Source: Bradyrhizobium sp. SZCCT0153 (GTDB taxonomy: Bacteria; Pseudomonadota; Alphaproteobacteria; Rhizobiales; Xanthobacteraceae). From it: a DNA stretch of 64,000 nucleotides. Shown piece by piece: positions 25,497 through 34,066 of the stretch. Within the stretch, counting starts at the first letter, position 1, and the number at the start of each line of letters is the position of its first letter. The stretch spans positions 248,001 through 312,000 of the forward strand of contig NZ_JAFCKS010000001.1 of the NCBI RefSeq assembly GCF_018129995.1, read 5' to 3'. The position numbers were made by a program, and so were the translations under genes. Under the pieces are notes generated by a model, which saw only the letters and a program-made list of their open reading frames with translations, did not search any database and was not told the origin of the DNA.

Positions 25497-26045
25497 CTAG
25501 CCCAACAGCTTCTCGGCCGATTTCGCCACCAGGTGCGTGCGCTTGCGCGGGCTGCGCTCGACGAACAGCAGGCTCTGGCCGAAGATGAAGCAGTAGAACA
25601 GGAAGGCCTGTGCTTCCGCCTCGTCGGCTTCGAGGCCAGTCGCGCGATAGAGCTCAGCGACATGCTTGAGCCGCGCCGCGTCCACGTTCGCTACCGCTGC
25701 TGCGGCGCTCTCGTCCGAGCGGGCCCATTGCCGGATCGCCAGCTCGATCGCCATGCCCTCCGGATTGAGCCGCTCGGAATAAAGCTGGATCACGGCCCTC
25801 AGCCGATCGCGGGGTTTCTGCCCGTCGAGGCTCGTCTGCTGAGCGATCGCCGCCGAGCGCCCCTCGCGCCAGCGCTCCAGCATGGCGCCGAGTAGCGCGG
25901 CACGGTCGGCGAAGCGGCGGTAGAAGCCGCCCTTGGTGACGCCGAGGTTCTTGGCCAGCACCTCGACCCGCACCCCCTCGACTCCCGAGCGCGCGAGTTC
26001 GGTAAACCCCGCCTCGACCCAGACGTCACCCTTGCCGTCGCTCAT
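25497..26045 (-). CDS. TetR-family transcriptional repressor
   Basis: 182 residues. The N-terminal helix-turn-helix covers about 12-55, with VLAKNLGVTKGGFYRRFADRAALLGAML, and a helical ligand-binding domain follows. It diverges from two thioesterase genes over a 112-base gap that holds two matching palindromes, the expected arrangement for a repressor of its own and the neighbouring promoter. A likely inducer is an acyl-CoA or fatty acid, by analogy with FadR/PsrA-type TetR proteins; that is inference. Confidence 0.9.
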   Translation of the reverse strand: MSDGKGDVWVEAGFTELARSGVEGVRVEVLAKNLGVTKGGFYRRFADRAALLGAMLERWREGRSAAIAQQTSLDGQKPRDRLRAVIQLYSERLNPEGMAIELAIRQWARSDESAAAAVANVDAARLKHVAELYRATGLEADEAEAQAFLFYCFIFGQSLLFVERSPRKRTHLVAKSAEKLLG

Positions 26046-26065
26046 GAAGGAAGCCTCACCGGTTC

Positions 26066-26085
26066 TTGATACGGTGCCGTATTGC
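26066..26085. promoter_or_regulatory. TetR operator 1 (near the repressor gene)
   Basis: TTGATACGGTGCCGTATTGC holds the palindrome ATACGGTGCCGTAT (26069-26082) with only the centre unpaired. It shares 15 of 20 positions with operator 2 and begins 35 bases before it. Confidence 0.75.
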
Positions 26086-26100
26086 TAACGCGAGGGCACC

Positions 26101-26120
26101 TTGATACGCTACCGTATCAA
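26101..26120. promoter_or_regulatory. TetR operator 2 (near the thioesterase genes)
   Basis: TTGATACGCTACCGTATCAA is a near-perfect 20-base palindrome (two unpaired central positions). It lies 38 bases before the first thioesterase ATG. With operator 1 it gives a consensus of GATACG-N3-CCGTAT. Confidence 0.8.
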
Positions 26121-26157
26121 AGATCGAAGGGCGGAAAAGAACAAGGGAGGACTGGCG

Positions 26158-26583
26158 ATGGCGCAGGGGGCGACCTATCGCGGCACGGTCTATCCGTGGC
26201 AATGCGATCACGTCGGCCACATGAACATCATGTGGTATGTCGGCAAATTCGACGAGGCCAACTGGAATCTGTTCGCCCGCCTCGGACTGACGCCGAGCTA
26301 TCTGCGCAGCTCCGGCCGCGGCATGGCCGCCGTGCAGCAGAACATCACCTACAGGCGCGAGCTCCTCGCCGGCGACATCGTCGAGATCCGCAGCCATCTG
26401 CTCGAGCTTCGCGACAAGTCGATCTGCTTCCGGCACGACATGGCCAACGCCGAGACCGGCGAGATCGCCGCGTTTTGCGAGATCACGGGCGTGCACATGG
26501 ATCGCAGCCAGCGCAAATCGGTGCCGTTCATGGATGCCATCCGCGAGATCGCCTCGAGGCATCTCGCTGCACCCGCCGAGGTC
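26158..26583 (+). CDS. Acyl-CoA thioesterase, hotdog (4HBT) family
   Basis: 141 residues starting MAQGATYRGTVYPWQCDHVG. The catalytic Asp and motif CDHVGHMNIMWYVGKFDEAN (residues 15-34) are the 4HBT signature. ATG at 26158 with AGGGAGGA upstream. It is the first gene of a two-gene unit with the PaaI-like thioesterase and sits under the TetR operators. Probably hydrolyses short or medium acyl-CoA; a YbgC-like or 4-hydroxybenzoyl-CoA thioesterase activity is equally compatible. Confidence 0.85.
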
Positions 26584-26589
26584 TGAACC

Positions 26590-27066
26590 ATGGCCGCATT
26601 CGAGCCGAAAAACCCGGGCTATCGCGCGGCGGCCATCGCCATGTTCGACGGCCAGACGGCGATGCACACGCTCGGCATCGTGATCGTCCGCCTTGCGCCG
26701 GGCGAGGTCGAACTGGCAATGCTGCACTCGAGGGCTTTCACGCAGCAGAACGGCTTTGTTCATGCCGGCATCATCACGGCGGGGCTCGACAACGCCTGCG
26801 GCGTTGCCGCCTTCACCTTGATGCCGCGCGAGGCGGATATCCTTACCGTCGAGTTCAAGACCACGCTGCTCGCGCCAGCCCGCGGCGAGCGTTTCGTTTT
26901 CAAGGCCGAAGTCGTCAAGCCAGGCCGTACGCTGACCTTCTGCGAGGCCAGGGCGTTTGCCGAGCATGACGGCAAGACCACGCTGATTGCCACCATGACC
27001 GGAACGCTGATGGCGATGCTGCCCCGGGCTACGGCATCGCAGGTGGCGGCCCCGGTCCGCGCATAG
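26590..27066 (+). CDS. PaaI-family thioesterase
   Basis: 158 residues of the hotdog fold, with the PaaI-type motif VHAGIITAGLDNACGVAAFTLMP (about 57-79), in which the Asp and Gly residues form the active site. It starts seven bases after the stop of the preceding thioesterase gene, so it is translationally linked and shares its TetR control. Related PaaI enzymes free CoA from hydroxyphenylacetyl-CoA dead-ends; the substrate here is not known. Confidence 0.85.
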   Translation: MAAFEPKNPGYRAAAIAMFDGQTAMHTLGIVIVRLAPGEVELAMLHSRAFTQQNGFVHAGIITAGLDNACGVAAFTLMPREADILTVEFKTTLLAPARGERFVFKAEVVKPGRTLTFCEARAFAEHDGKTTLIATMTGTLMAMLPRATASQVAAPVRA

Positions 27067-27164
27067 CATCGCGGTGACATCGCGCCCGCAACGCTCTATA
27101 TGACCCGTAACATTTCCCGGTCCCGAACCGTATTTGCGGCGATGGGACCGAAACGGGACGAGAT

Positions 27165-27827
27165 ATGGCTGAATTCAGGAACAAGGGCCTTGTGCCGACG
27201 CGGCGCGCGGCGCTGACGCTGATCGGGGCGGGCGCTCTCGCCGCGACCGGCGGGATTACCTTGGCGCGTGCGGCTACCGACGATGACGAGGTGCTGACCG
27301 AAGCCAAGGTGCTGCGCGATCCCGATGTTCCTGTCGCCGGAAATCCCGACGGCAATATCAGCATCATCGAATGGTCCGACTACAATTGTCCCTATTGCCG
27401 CAAGCTCGAGCCCGAGCTGCGCCAGGTCGTCCAGGACGACGGCAAGGTCAGGCTGGTGATGAAGGACTGGCCGATCCTCGGACCGGTCTCGGTCACGGCG
27501 GCGCGGATCGCGCTCGCGGCCAAATATCAAGACAAGTACCATCAGGCCCATGACGCCATGATGGCTGTGAGCTCGCGCCTGACCGAGCCGCGTATCAACG
27601 AGCTGCTCGCGTCTGCCGGTGTCGACATGGATCGCCTGAAGCGCGACCTTGCCGATCGCGCCAAGGACATCGATGCCGTGCTCAAGCGCAACAACGACCA
27701 GGCTGAAGCCTTCGGCTTCCGCGGCACACCGTCCTTTATCGTCGGCAAGTACCGCGTACCGGGCGTTCTGAGCATGACCGAGTTCGAACAGGTCATCGCC
27801 GACGCCCGCAAGGCCAAGATGAACTGA
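27165..27827 (+). CDS. DsbA-family thiol:disulfide oxidoreductase
   Basis: 220 residues. An apparent Tat-type signal, PTRRAALTLIGAGALAATGG (about 11-30), precedes a thioredoxin fold with the active-site motif C75-P-Y-C78 (SDYNCPYCRK) and the cis-proline loop GTPSFIVG near 185. The CPYC centre and the DsbA helical insertion put it with DsbA/DsbG-like oxidoreductases. Export is probably by the Tat route, which would bring it across already folded. The partner oxidase may be the DsbB encoded at 22748-23287. Confidence 0.88.
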   Translation: MAEFRNKGLVPTRRAALTLIGAGALAATGGITLARAATDDDEVLTEAKVLRDPDVPVAGNPDGNISIIEWSDYNCPYCRKLEPELRQVVQDDGKVRLVMKDWPILGPVSVTAARIALAAKYQDKYHQAHDAMMAVSSRLTEPRINELLASAGVDMDRLKRDLADRAKDIDAVLKRNNDQAEAFGFRGTPSFIVGKYRVPGVLSMTEFEQVIADARKAKMN

Positions 27828-27849
27828 CGCGCCGATCGCCAGCAACGCA

Positions 27850-27880
27850 AAGGCGCCGCCGCGAGCCGCGACGGCGCCTT
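27850..27880. terminator. Bidirectional terminator
   Basis: Arms AAGGCGCCG (27850-27858) and CGGCGCCTT (27872-27880) are perfect complements separated by 13 bases. It lies between the stop codons of the convergent DsbA-like gene and the small membrane protein at 27912, so it may serve both. Confidence 0.7.
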
Positions 27881-27911
27881 GTTCATTGGTCGGTGGCGTT
27901 ACTTCGAGAAG

Positions 27912-28118
27912 TTATTTGGACGAGATGCGGACCCAGTCCTTGTGCGCGCGATCCTGCAGCGCGTTCCAGTCGGCCTTGGCGACGTCCCAGTTCACGATGG
28001 TGCGATTGGCCGTCGCGACCTCGCCGTTGGCGACCGACGATGTTTGCATCGAGTCATACACGTACACGCCGCAGCCGAGCAGCAGCGCTCCCAAGATCAT
28101 TCCGAAAAAAGTCTGCAT
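27912..28118 (-). CDS. Small single-span membrane protein, unknown function
   Basis: 68 residues. Residues 3-20 (TFFGMILGALLLGCGVYVYD) form a membrane helix or uncleaved signal; the remainder is polar with VANGEVATANRTIVNWDVAKADWNALQDRAHKDWVRISSK. The Trp/Asp-rich tail is reminiscent of small periplasmic proteins tethered to the inner membrane. A ribosome site (GGAGG) is present before the ATG at 28118. No family recognised. Confidence 0.65.
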   Translation of the reverse strand: MQTFFGMILGALLLGCGVYVYDSMQTSSVANGEVATANRTIVNWDVAKADWNALQDRAHKDWVRISSK

Positions 28119-28199
28119 GGCGAACCTCCGGTGACGGGCGATAACGTCGGCCCGGAGTGATGGTTCCGCAGCAGTACGGCGCAGGCAAGGAGAGGTTGT

Positions 28200-29270
28200 T
28201 CATTCTCCATTCAGCCACTCCACCAGCTCCACGTTGATCTCGCGCGGATAGGTGTGGCTGAGGTCGTCGATTTCGCGATAGACGACATCGGCGCCGGCGG
28301 CGGAGAGGGCCGCCTGCGTCTGCCGCGCGGTCTGCACCGGAAACATCCAGTCGAGCTTGCCGTGGGTGATGAAGATCGGCAGGCGCTGCAGGCGTGCGGC
28401 GTCGGCCATTTCGGCCATCAACGGATGGAAGGTCGCCGACACCGGCGCGAGATGCGTGAAAGGCGAGGCGCCATCGAGCCCGGTGACGTAGCAGAAGGTG
28501 CCGCCGTCGCTCATGCCGGTCAGCAGCATGCGCGAGGCGTCGATGGTCCAGCGGCCGCGCACGGTTTCGAGAATCCGCATGAGGTTTGGTGTGTCGGAAT
28601 CGCCACCCATCAGCGCCCAGGTCGGGCCGGTCGCGGTCGGCGTCACCAGGATCGCGCCCAGGGTGCGGGCGTCGCGCAGCCAGCTCCACAGAAAACCGCG
28701 GCCGTTGCCGCTGCCGCCATGCAGCGCCATCACCAGCGGCATGGCGCGGTCGGGCGTGTAATATTCGGGCACGTAGACCGAAAAGCCGCCGCGGGTGCCG
28801 GGCTCGTTGTGATCGTGGAAGATTCCGCTGTGCTCGCCTTGGACTGCTTCCAGCCGCGACAGCAGGTCGGTATTCTCGCGATTGGCGGCGTTGAGGAAGA
28901 AGCTGCTCACCGGCGGAAACTGCACCGCCAGCGGATAGAGTGCCTCCTGGGCGCGCGGCACGTGGCGCATCGCGCGGAAGACGGCGACGAGATCGCCGTT
29001 GCCGCGCTCGACCTCGCGGATGCCGGCAAAGGCGGCGAGCGTCTCGTCGCAGGCGCGATCGAGCCGCTCGCGCAGTCCGGCGAACTGCTCCGGCCAGGCG
29101 CCGATCGCCGTGCGCGCCGTTTGCAGCGTCTCGTCCGGCGTGCCGATCGCATTCATCACCGAGCCAAAGGCCGGCGGATGCAGATGCCGGGCGAAGAAGC
29201 CGAGTGCTTCCAGTGCATTGAGCAGCCGCGGCAGCACGGTCACGATGTCGTCGATGACCGCCTCGCTCAT
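28200..29270 (-). CDS. Alpha/beta hydrolase (esterase/phospholipase-like)
   Basis: 356 residues. A helical N-terminal region to about 165 is followed by the alpha/beta hydrolase core: the oxyanion sequence PLVMALHGGSGNGRGFLW, the nucleophile elbow GMSDGGT near 260-266 (Ser), and the base region FITHGKLDWMFPV with a likely catalytic Asp, then the His in DDLSHTYP near 340. It is directly downstream of the trypsin-fold PDZ gene (30-base gap) on the same strand. The N-terminal half is not common in small esterases and could bind a substrate or a partner. Substrate unknown. Confidence 0.78.
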   Translation of the reverse strand: MSEAVIDDIVTVLPRLLNALEALGFFARHLHPPAFGSVMNAIGTPDETLQTARTAIGAWPEQFAGLRERLDRACDETLAAFAGIREVERGNGDLVAVFRAMRHVPRAQEALYPLAVQFPPVSSFFLNAANRENTDLLSRLEAVQGEHSGIFHDHNEPGTRGGFSVYVPEYYTPDRAMPLVMALHGGSGNGRGFLWSWLRDARTLGAILVTPTATGPTWALMGGDSDTPNLMRILETVRGRWTIDASRMLLTGMSDGGTFCYVTGLDGASPFTHLAPVSATFHPLMAEMADAARLQRLPIFITHGKLDWMFPVQTARQTQAALSAAGADVVYREIDDLSHTYPREINVELVEWLNGE

Positions 29271-29300
29271 CGCCGCTTGTCCTTGCCTTGGTTCGGTTTG

Positions 29301-30272
29301 TCAGTGCAGCTTCGGCGCCTTCAAGAGCTTGAAGCGATCGGTCGAGGTCACGGTGACGTCGAAGGTGACGCCCTCATGGTGCACGGTCAGCGGCACGTCG
29401 ACACCGGCGGCGCCGAGCCCCCACAGCTTCTTGTAAAAGCCGGTCTGGCTCGTCACCTTCTCGCCGTCGACAGCGAGGATGACGTCGCCGGTCTTGAGCT
29501 CGGCACGAGCGGCCGGACCGTTGGCGGAGATCCCGATCACCACCACGCGGTTGTCGATCTCGGTCGAAAACAGTCCGAGCCACGGCCGTGCCGGCTTGTT
29601 GACGCGGCCGAACCTGCGCAGATCGTCAAGGATGGGTTTCAACAGGTCGATCGGCACGATCATGTTGACGTGCTCGGCCTTGCCGTCGCGTTCGCGTTCG
29701 AGCTGGAGCGAGCCGATGCCGATCAACTCGCCGCGCTCGTTGAGGAGCGCCGTGCCGCCCCAGTTCGGGTGCGCGGGATGGGTGAAGATGGCCTCGTCCA
29801 GCAGATATTCCCAGTAGCCTGCGAATTCCTGCTTGGCCACGATCTGGCTCGCGACCGAGCGCGTGCGTCCGCCGGCGCCGCCGACCACGACGCGGTCGCC
29901 GAGCCGGGTCTCGGCCGAGATGCCTAGCGGCAAGGGTTCGACGTCGAGCCGGCCGAGCGCCTGCACCAGGCCAAAGCCGGTGACGGAATCGAAGCCGAGC
30001 ACATGTCCCTCCACCACGCGCCCGTCGCCGACATGCAGCCACACGGACTCGGCTTCGGTGATGAGATAACCGATGGTGAGCACCAGCCCCTCGTCGATCA
30101 CGACGCCATTGCCGGCGCGTTCGGTGCCCAGCGTCTCGGCGCTGAAGGCGTCTGGTGGGATGATGGCGTGCAGGCCGACGACGGAGGCTAGCGCGCGGTC
30201 GAGATCGAAACCGTAATCGCTCGCACGCGGCTGATTGGCCGGCGGCACTCTCCATTCGGTCAGGGCGGGCAT
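29301..30272 (-). CDS. Trypsin-fold (HtrA-like) PDZ protein lacking the catalytic triad
   Basis: 323 residues: an HtrA/DegP-type double beta-barrel (about 20-220) and a PDZ domain (about 225-320, WLGLFSTEIDNRVVVIGISANGPAARAELKTGDVILAVDG). Active HtrA has TNxHV, xDxALL and GNSGGP at the three catalytic sites. Here these read TIGYLI (His to Tyr), TGFGL (Asp to Gly) and PNWGGTA (Ser to Trp). All three residues are lost, so it should not be a protease. No signal peptide is seen, so it may be cytoplasmic. The ATG at 30272 has AGGAG eight bases upstream. It leads an operon with the alpha/beta hydrolase and diverges from the M20 gene. Confidence 0.82.
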   Translation of the reverse strand: MPALTEWRVPPANQPRASDYGFDLDRALASVVGLHAIIPPDAFSAETLGTERAGNGVVIDEGLVLTIGYLITEAESVWLHVGDGRVVEGHVLGFDSVTGFGLVQALGRLDVEPLPLGISAETRLGDRVVVGGAGGRTRSVASQIVAKQEFAGYWEYLLDEAIFTHPAHPNWGGTALLNERGELIGIGSLQLERERDGKAEHVNMIVPIDLLKPILDDLRRFGRVNKPARPWLGLFSTEIDNRVVVIGISANGPAARAELKTGDVILAVDGEKVTSQTGFYKKLWGLGAAGVDVPLTVHHEGVTFDVTVTSTDRFKLLKAPKLH

Positions 30273-30563
30273 GGAGTTCTCCTGGCTGAGTGCATCGCCC
30301 GCCGCGGCTAGCGGAAAGACGCGCGAAGCACGCATAATTTAGGCCGGTGGAGGCCGTCTTGAAAGCCTCGTCCCCCAACTATTCCGGAGAACGCCGCGTG
30401 AAATATTCGAAATGTACGGGGCGGTTCGCGCGCGGTCGGCAAGCAGGTGGTCGTTCGATCCGGCATCCGCCGCATGGCTGGTGTCCGGCGAGGTGCTAGG
30501 CGCCATGCAGTGAAGCTGCTAACCATTGCCGCTTCGTTTGACCCAGGGATCACGGACCGAAGC

Positions 30564-31982
30564 ATGGACAATCGCAGCGACATCTGGCGTGGCATCGACA
30601 CGATCAAGGCGCGTTTCATCGACCTCAGCGACAAGGTCTGGGGCATGCCGGAGGTCTGCTACACCGAAGCGCGGTCCGCCGCCGAGCATCTCGCCGAGCT
30701 CCGCCACCAGGGTTTCCGCATCACCGAGCAGGTCGCGGGCATTCCGACCGCGGTGTTGGGCGAATGGGGTGAGGGCGGACCGGTCATTGCCTTCATGGGT
30801 GAATATGATGCGCTGCCGGGCCTCAGCCAGGAGGCCGGCGTTGCCGAGCACCGTCCGGTCGAGACCGGCGGCCACGGCCATGGCTGCGGTCACAATCTGC
30901 TCGGTTCCGCGGCGCTGCTCGCCGCCACCGCGGTGAAGGACTGGCTCGCCGAGAACAAGGTGCCGGGCCGCGTGCGCTATTACGGCTGCCCGGCCGAAGA
31001 GGGCGGCGCGGCAAAAGCGTTCATGGTGCGCTCCGGTGCATTCGAGGATGCCGACATCGCCATCACCTGGCATCCGCACAGCTTCTGGGAAGTGGCGGTG
31101 ACGCCGTCGCTCGCCAACACGCGCGCAGACTTCATCTTTACCGGCCGCACCTCGCATGCCGCGGCTTCCCCGCATCTCGGCCGCTCCGCGCTCGACGCGG
31201 TGGAATTGATGAATGTCGGCGTGAACTACATGCGCGAGCACATGCCGAGCGATGCGCGCGTGCATTACGCGTTGCTGGACACCGGCGGCATTGCCCCCAA
31301 CGTGGTGCAGGCGCATGCGCGCGTGCGCTACTCGATCCGCGCCCGCGATCTGCCCGGCATGAACGAGCTCGTCGGACGCGTGAGCAAGATCGCAGATGGC
31401 GCAGCGTTGATGACCGAGACCAAGGTCGAGATGAAGATCATCTCCGCGGTCTCCAACATCCTGCCGAACACGCCGCTGGAGCAGGCGCTGCATCGGGTCA
31501 TGGAAGAGCTCGGACCGCCGCATTTCGACGACGCGGACAAGGGTTTTGCCAGCCAGATCCGCGCGACGCTGAGCGACAAGGACATCGCGTCGGTCTATTA
31601 CGCGATCGGCATGGAGCCGACCGATCGGCCGCTGGCCGACTTCCTGGTGCCGCTCGATGCCAAGCGCAACCCGCTGGTCGGCTCGACCGACGTCGGCGAT
31701 GTGAGCTGGGTCGTGCCGACCGTGCAGGTTCACGCACCGACGGTTGCAATCGGCACGCCGTTCCACACCTGGCAGGTGGTGGCGCAGGGCAAGAGCGGAC
31801 ACGCCCACAAGGCGATGGTGCAGGCTGCCAAGGCGATGGCGGGTATCGGCATCAAGGCGCTGACGGATCCGGAGCTGATCAAGGCCGCCAAGGCTGACCT
31901 CAAGAAGCGGACTGCCAAGACACCTTATGTCTGCCCGCTGCCGGACCACGTGGCGCCGCCGCTCAACATGTCCGTGGCGTAG
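30564..31982 (+). CDS. M20-family amidohydrolase (AbgB-like)
   Basis: 472 residues. The metal-binding set includes GHGHGCGHN (104-111, with Cys108 and His110) and the catalytic PAEEGG (about 143-148, Glu145/146). This is the M20D layout shared with p-aminobenzoyl-glutamate hydrolase and indole-acetyl-amino-acid hydrolases. The open frame starts at 30447, but MDNRSDIWRGIDTIKARF is the normal N-terminus. It leads the peptide-importer genes by 261 bases and so may cleave the imported amide. Exact substrate unknown. Confidence 0.9.
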   Translation: MDNRSDIWRGIDTIKARFIDLSDKVWGMPEVCYTEARSAAEHLAELRHQGFRITEQVAGIPTAVLGEWGEGGPVIAFMGEYDALPGLSQEAGVAEHRPVETGGHGHGCGHNLLGSAALLAATAVKDWLAENKVPGRVRYYGCPAEEGGAAKAFMVRSGAFEDADIAITWHPHSFWEVAVTPSLANTRADFIFTGRTSHAAASPHLGRSALDAVELMNVGVNYMREHMPSDARVHYALLDTGGIAPNVVQAHARVRYSIRARDLPGMNELVGRVSKIADGAALMTETKVEMKIISAVSNILPNTPLEQALHRVMEELGPPHFDDADKGFASQIRATLSDKDIASVYYAIGMEPTDRPLADFLVPLDAKRNPLVGSTDVGDVSWVVPTVQVHAPTVAIGTPFHTWQVVAQGKSGHAHKAMVQAAKAMAGIGIKALTDPELIKAAKADLKKRTAKTPYVCPLPDHVAPPLNMSVA

Positions 31983-32040
31983 AATTTCGCCTCGATACTT
32001 CGTCTGATGTGGCGAACAAATTTTCTGCAGTGCAACGCGG

Positions 32041-32066
32041 AATCCGGCGTGTTTTAGCGCCGGATT
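32041..32066 (+). other. Hairpin between the amidohydrolase and importer genes
   Basis: A nine-pair perfect stem AATCCGGCG (32041-32049) and CGCCGGATT (32058-32066) encloses an eight-base loop TGTTTTAG. No T-run follows, so it is not an ordinary terminator; it could stabilise or cap mRNA between the first and second gene. It lies in the 261-base gap 31983-32243, which otherwise shows nothing coding. Confidence 0.45.
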
Positions 32067-32243
32067 GCCGAACGCTTGGGCTGCGGAACATGGTTTTGCC
32101 CAACAGACAGCCACAACACTGTTTGCATACACACGGTCGCAGTTGACGCGCGGCCCATTCGGTGTGCCATCTACCGCGAGCCAAAACCCGGCGGCCGCCC
32201 CGCGGCTGCCTTCATCCATACGGGAACCAGACGGGGGACAACC

Positions 32244-34037
32244 ATGCTGGATAAAGAACTGCGTTCGATGATCGGCGACGTGAAGGACGGGCGAATGGAT
32301 CGCCGCGCCTTCATCAAGCGCATGGTCGCTGTCGGTCTCACCGCTCCCCTCGCCAATCAGATCCTCGCGCTCGGCGGCGTTGCCATGGCCGAGGGCGCCT
32401 CGACATACAAGCCGACCAAGCGTGGCGGCGGCGGTGCGCTGAAGCTGCTGTGGTGGCAGGGCCCGACCCTGCTCAACCCGCATTTCGCCACCGGCACCAA
32501 GGACCAGGATGGCTCGCGCCTGTTCTACGAGCCGCTCGCCTGTTGGGATCCGGACGGCAACATGAAGCTGGTGCTGGCGACGGAGATTCCGTCCATCCAG
32601 AACGGCCTGCTCGCGGCCGACGGCAAGTCGGTGACCTGGAAGCTGAAGCCCGGCGTGAAGTGGCACGACGGCAAGCCGTTCACGGCCGACGACCTCGTGT
32701 TTACATGGCAGTATGCCAAGGACCCCGCGACCGCAGCCGTCACGATCGGTGTCTATCGCGATATCACGGTCGAGAAGATCGACGATCTGACGGTCAAGAT
32801 CACCTTTCCCAAGTCGACTCCGTTCTGGGCCGATGCCTTCGTCGGTGCGGGAGCAGGCCAGATCCTGCCGAAACATCTGTTCGCCGATTTCATCGGCTCG
32901 AAATCGCGTGAGGCTCCGACCAATCTCGCACCAGTGGGCACCGGCCCCTACAAGTTCGTCGAGTTCAAGCCGGGCGACCTCATCCGCGGCGTGATCAATC
33001 CCGACTACCACATGGCCAACCGGCCCTATTTCGATTCGATCGAGATGAAGGGCGGCGGCGACGCCGTCTCGGCGGCGCGCGCGGTGATCCAGACCGGCGA
33101 ATATGATTTCGGCTGGAACATCCAAGTCGAGGACGATGTTCTGCTGCGCCTGGAGAAGGGTGGCAAAGGCAAGACGGTCTATGCCGTGGGGGGGGATACC
33201 GAGTTCATCGCGCTCAATTTCACCGATCCGAACGTCGAGGTCGATGGCGAGCGCTCGTCGATGAAGACCAAGCATCCGCTGTTCTCGGATCCGGTCGTGC
33301 GCAAGGCGCTGTCCCTGCTGGTCGATCGCGAGTCCGTCAAGAAGGCGATCTACGGCCGCGCCGGCCGCACCACCGCGAACTTTCTCAATGGCCCCGAGAA
33401 GTTCGTCTCGAAGAACACCAGCTGGGAATTCAACATCGAGAAGGCCGCCAAGATGCTCGACGACGCCGGCTGGAAGCCCGGCGCCGACGGCATCCGCGAG
33501 AAGGACGGCAAGAAGCTGAAGCTGCTGTACCAGACCTCGATCAACGGTCCGCGCCAGAAGACCCAGGCCATCGTCAAGCAGGCCTGTCAGAAGGCCGGCA
33601 TCGACGTCGAGCTGAAGTCGGTGGTGGCCTCGGTGTTCTTCTCGTCCGACGTCGCCAATCCCGACACCTATCCGAAGTTCTACGCCGACCTCGAGATGTT
33701 CCAGATCCCGCTGAGCCAGCCGGATCCGTCGCAGCACATGCGCCGCTATTTGTCCAACAGCGTCGCGACCAAGGAGAACAAGTGGCAGGGCACCAACTTC
33801 CCCCGTTGGGTGAACAAGGAGTACGACGAGGCGATCACGGCGGCCGATATGGAAATGGACCCGGTCAAGCGCGCCGCGTACTACATCAAGGCCAACGATC
33901 TGATGTGGCAGGACACCGTGTTCATCCCCGTGATGCATCGTCTCAAGGTCGAGGCAGCCGCGAACAATTTGCGTCCGGTGATTTCGGGCTGGGCCAACGA
34001 AACCGACAATCTGTTCGACTGGTACCGCGAGGAATGA
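32244..34037 (+). CDS. Oligopeptide/dipeptide ABC importer, solute-binding protein
   Basis: 597 residues of the family SBP_bac_5. The twin-arginine motif MDRRAFIKRMVAVGLTAPLA (about 18-37) suggests Tat export rather than the usual Sec route. The peptide-binding signature is in PVGTGPYKFVEFKPGDLI near 230-250, and the lid region follows to the C-terminus DNLFDWYREE. It heads an operon of two permeases and two ATPases. Preceded 261 bases upstream by the M20 amidohydrolase, so its cargo may be an amide-linked or acylated amino acid. Confidence 0.92.
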   Translation: MLDKELRSMIGDVKDGRMDRRAFIKRMVAVGLTAPLANQILALGGVAMAEGASTYKPTKRGGGGALKLLWWQGPTLLNPHFATGTKDQDGSRLFYEPLACWDPDGNMKLVLATEIPSIQNGLLAADGKSVTWKLKPGVKWHDGKPFTADDLVFTWQYAKDPATAAVTIGVYRDITVEKIDDLTVKITFPKSTPFWADAFVGAGAGQILPKHLFADFIGSKSREAPTNLAPVGTGPYKFVEFKPGDLIRGVINPDYHMANRPYFDSIEMKGGGDAVSAARAVIQTGEYDFGWNIQVEDDVLLRLEKGGKGKTVYAVGGDTEFIALNFTDPNVEVDGERSSMKTKHPLFSDPVVRKALSLLVDRESVKKAIYGRAGRTTANFLNGPEKFVSKNTSWEFNIEKAAKMLDDAGWKPGADGIREKDGKKLKLLYQTSINGPRQKTQAIVKQACQKAGIDVELKSVVASVFFSSDVANPDTYPKFYADLEMFQIPLSQPDPSQHMRRYLSNSVATKENKWQGTNFPRWVNKEYDEAITAADMEMDPVKRAAYYIKANDLMWQDTVFIPVMHRLKVEAAANNLRPVISGWANETDNLFDWYREE

Positions 34038-34066
34038 TCCCCAAGCTCTAGACGGGGCCTTCCCTC

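Noticed and set aside
26101..26120. FNR/FixK-type box, because of TTGAT...ATCAA
   Set aside because: The spacing between half-sites is ten bases rather than four, and a matched copy near the TetR gene fits a TetR operator instead.
30519..33938. A very long minus-strand open frame of over 1,100 codons opposite the amidohydrolase and binding-protein genes
   Set aside because: It is antisense to two genes with clear motifs, has no recognisable domain and is typical of high-GC coding shadows.
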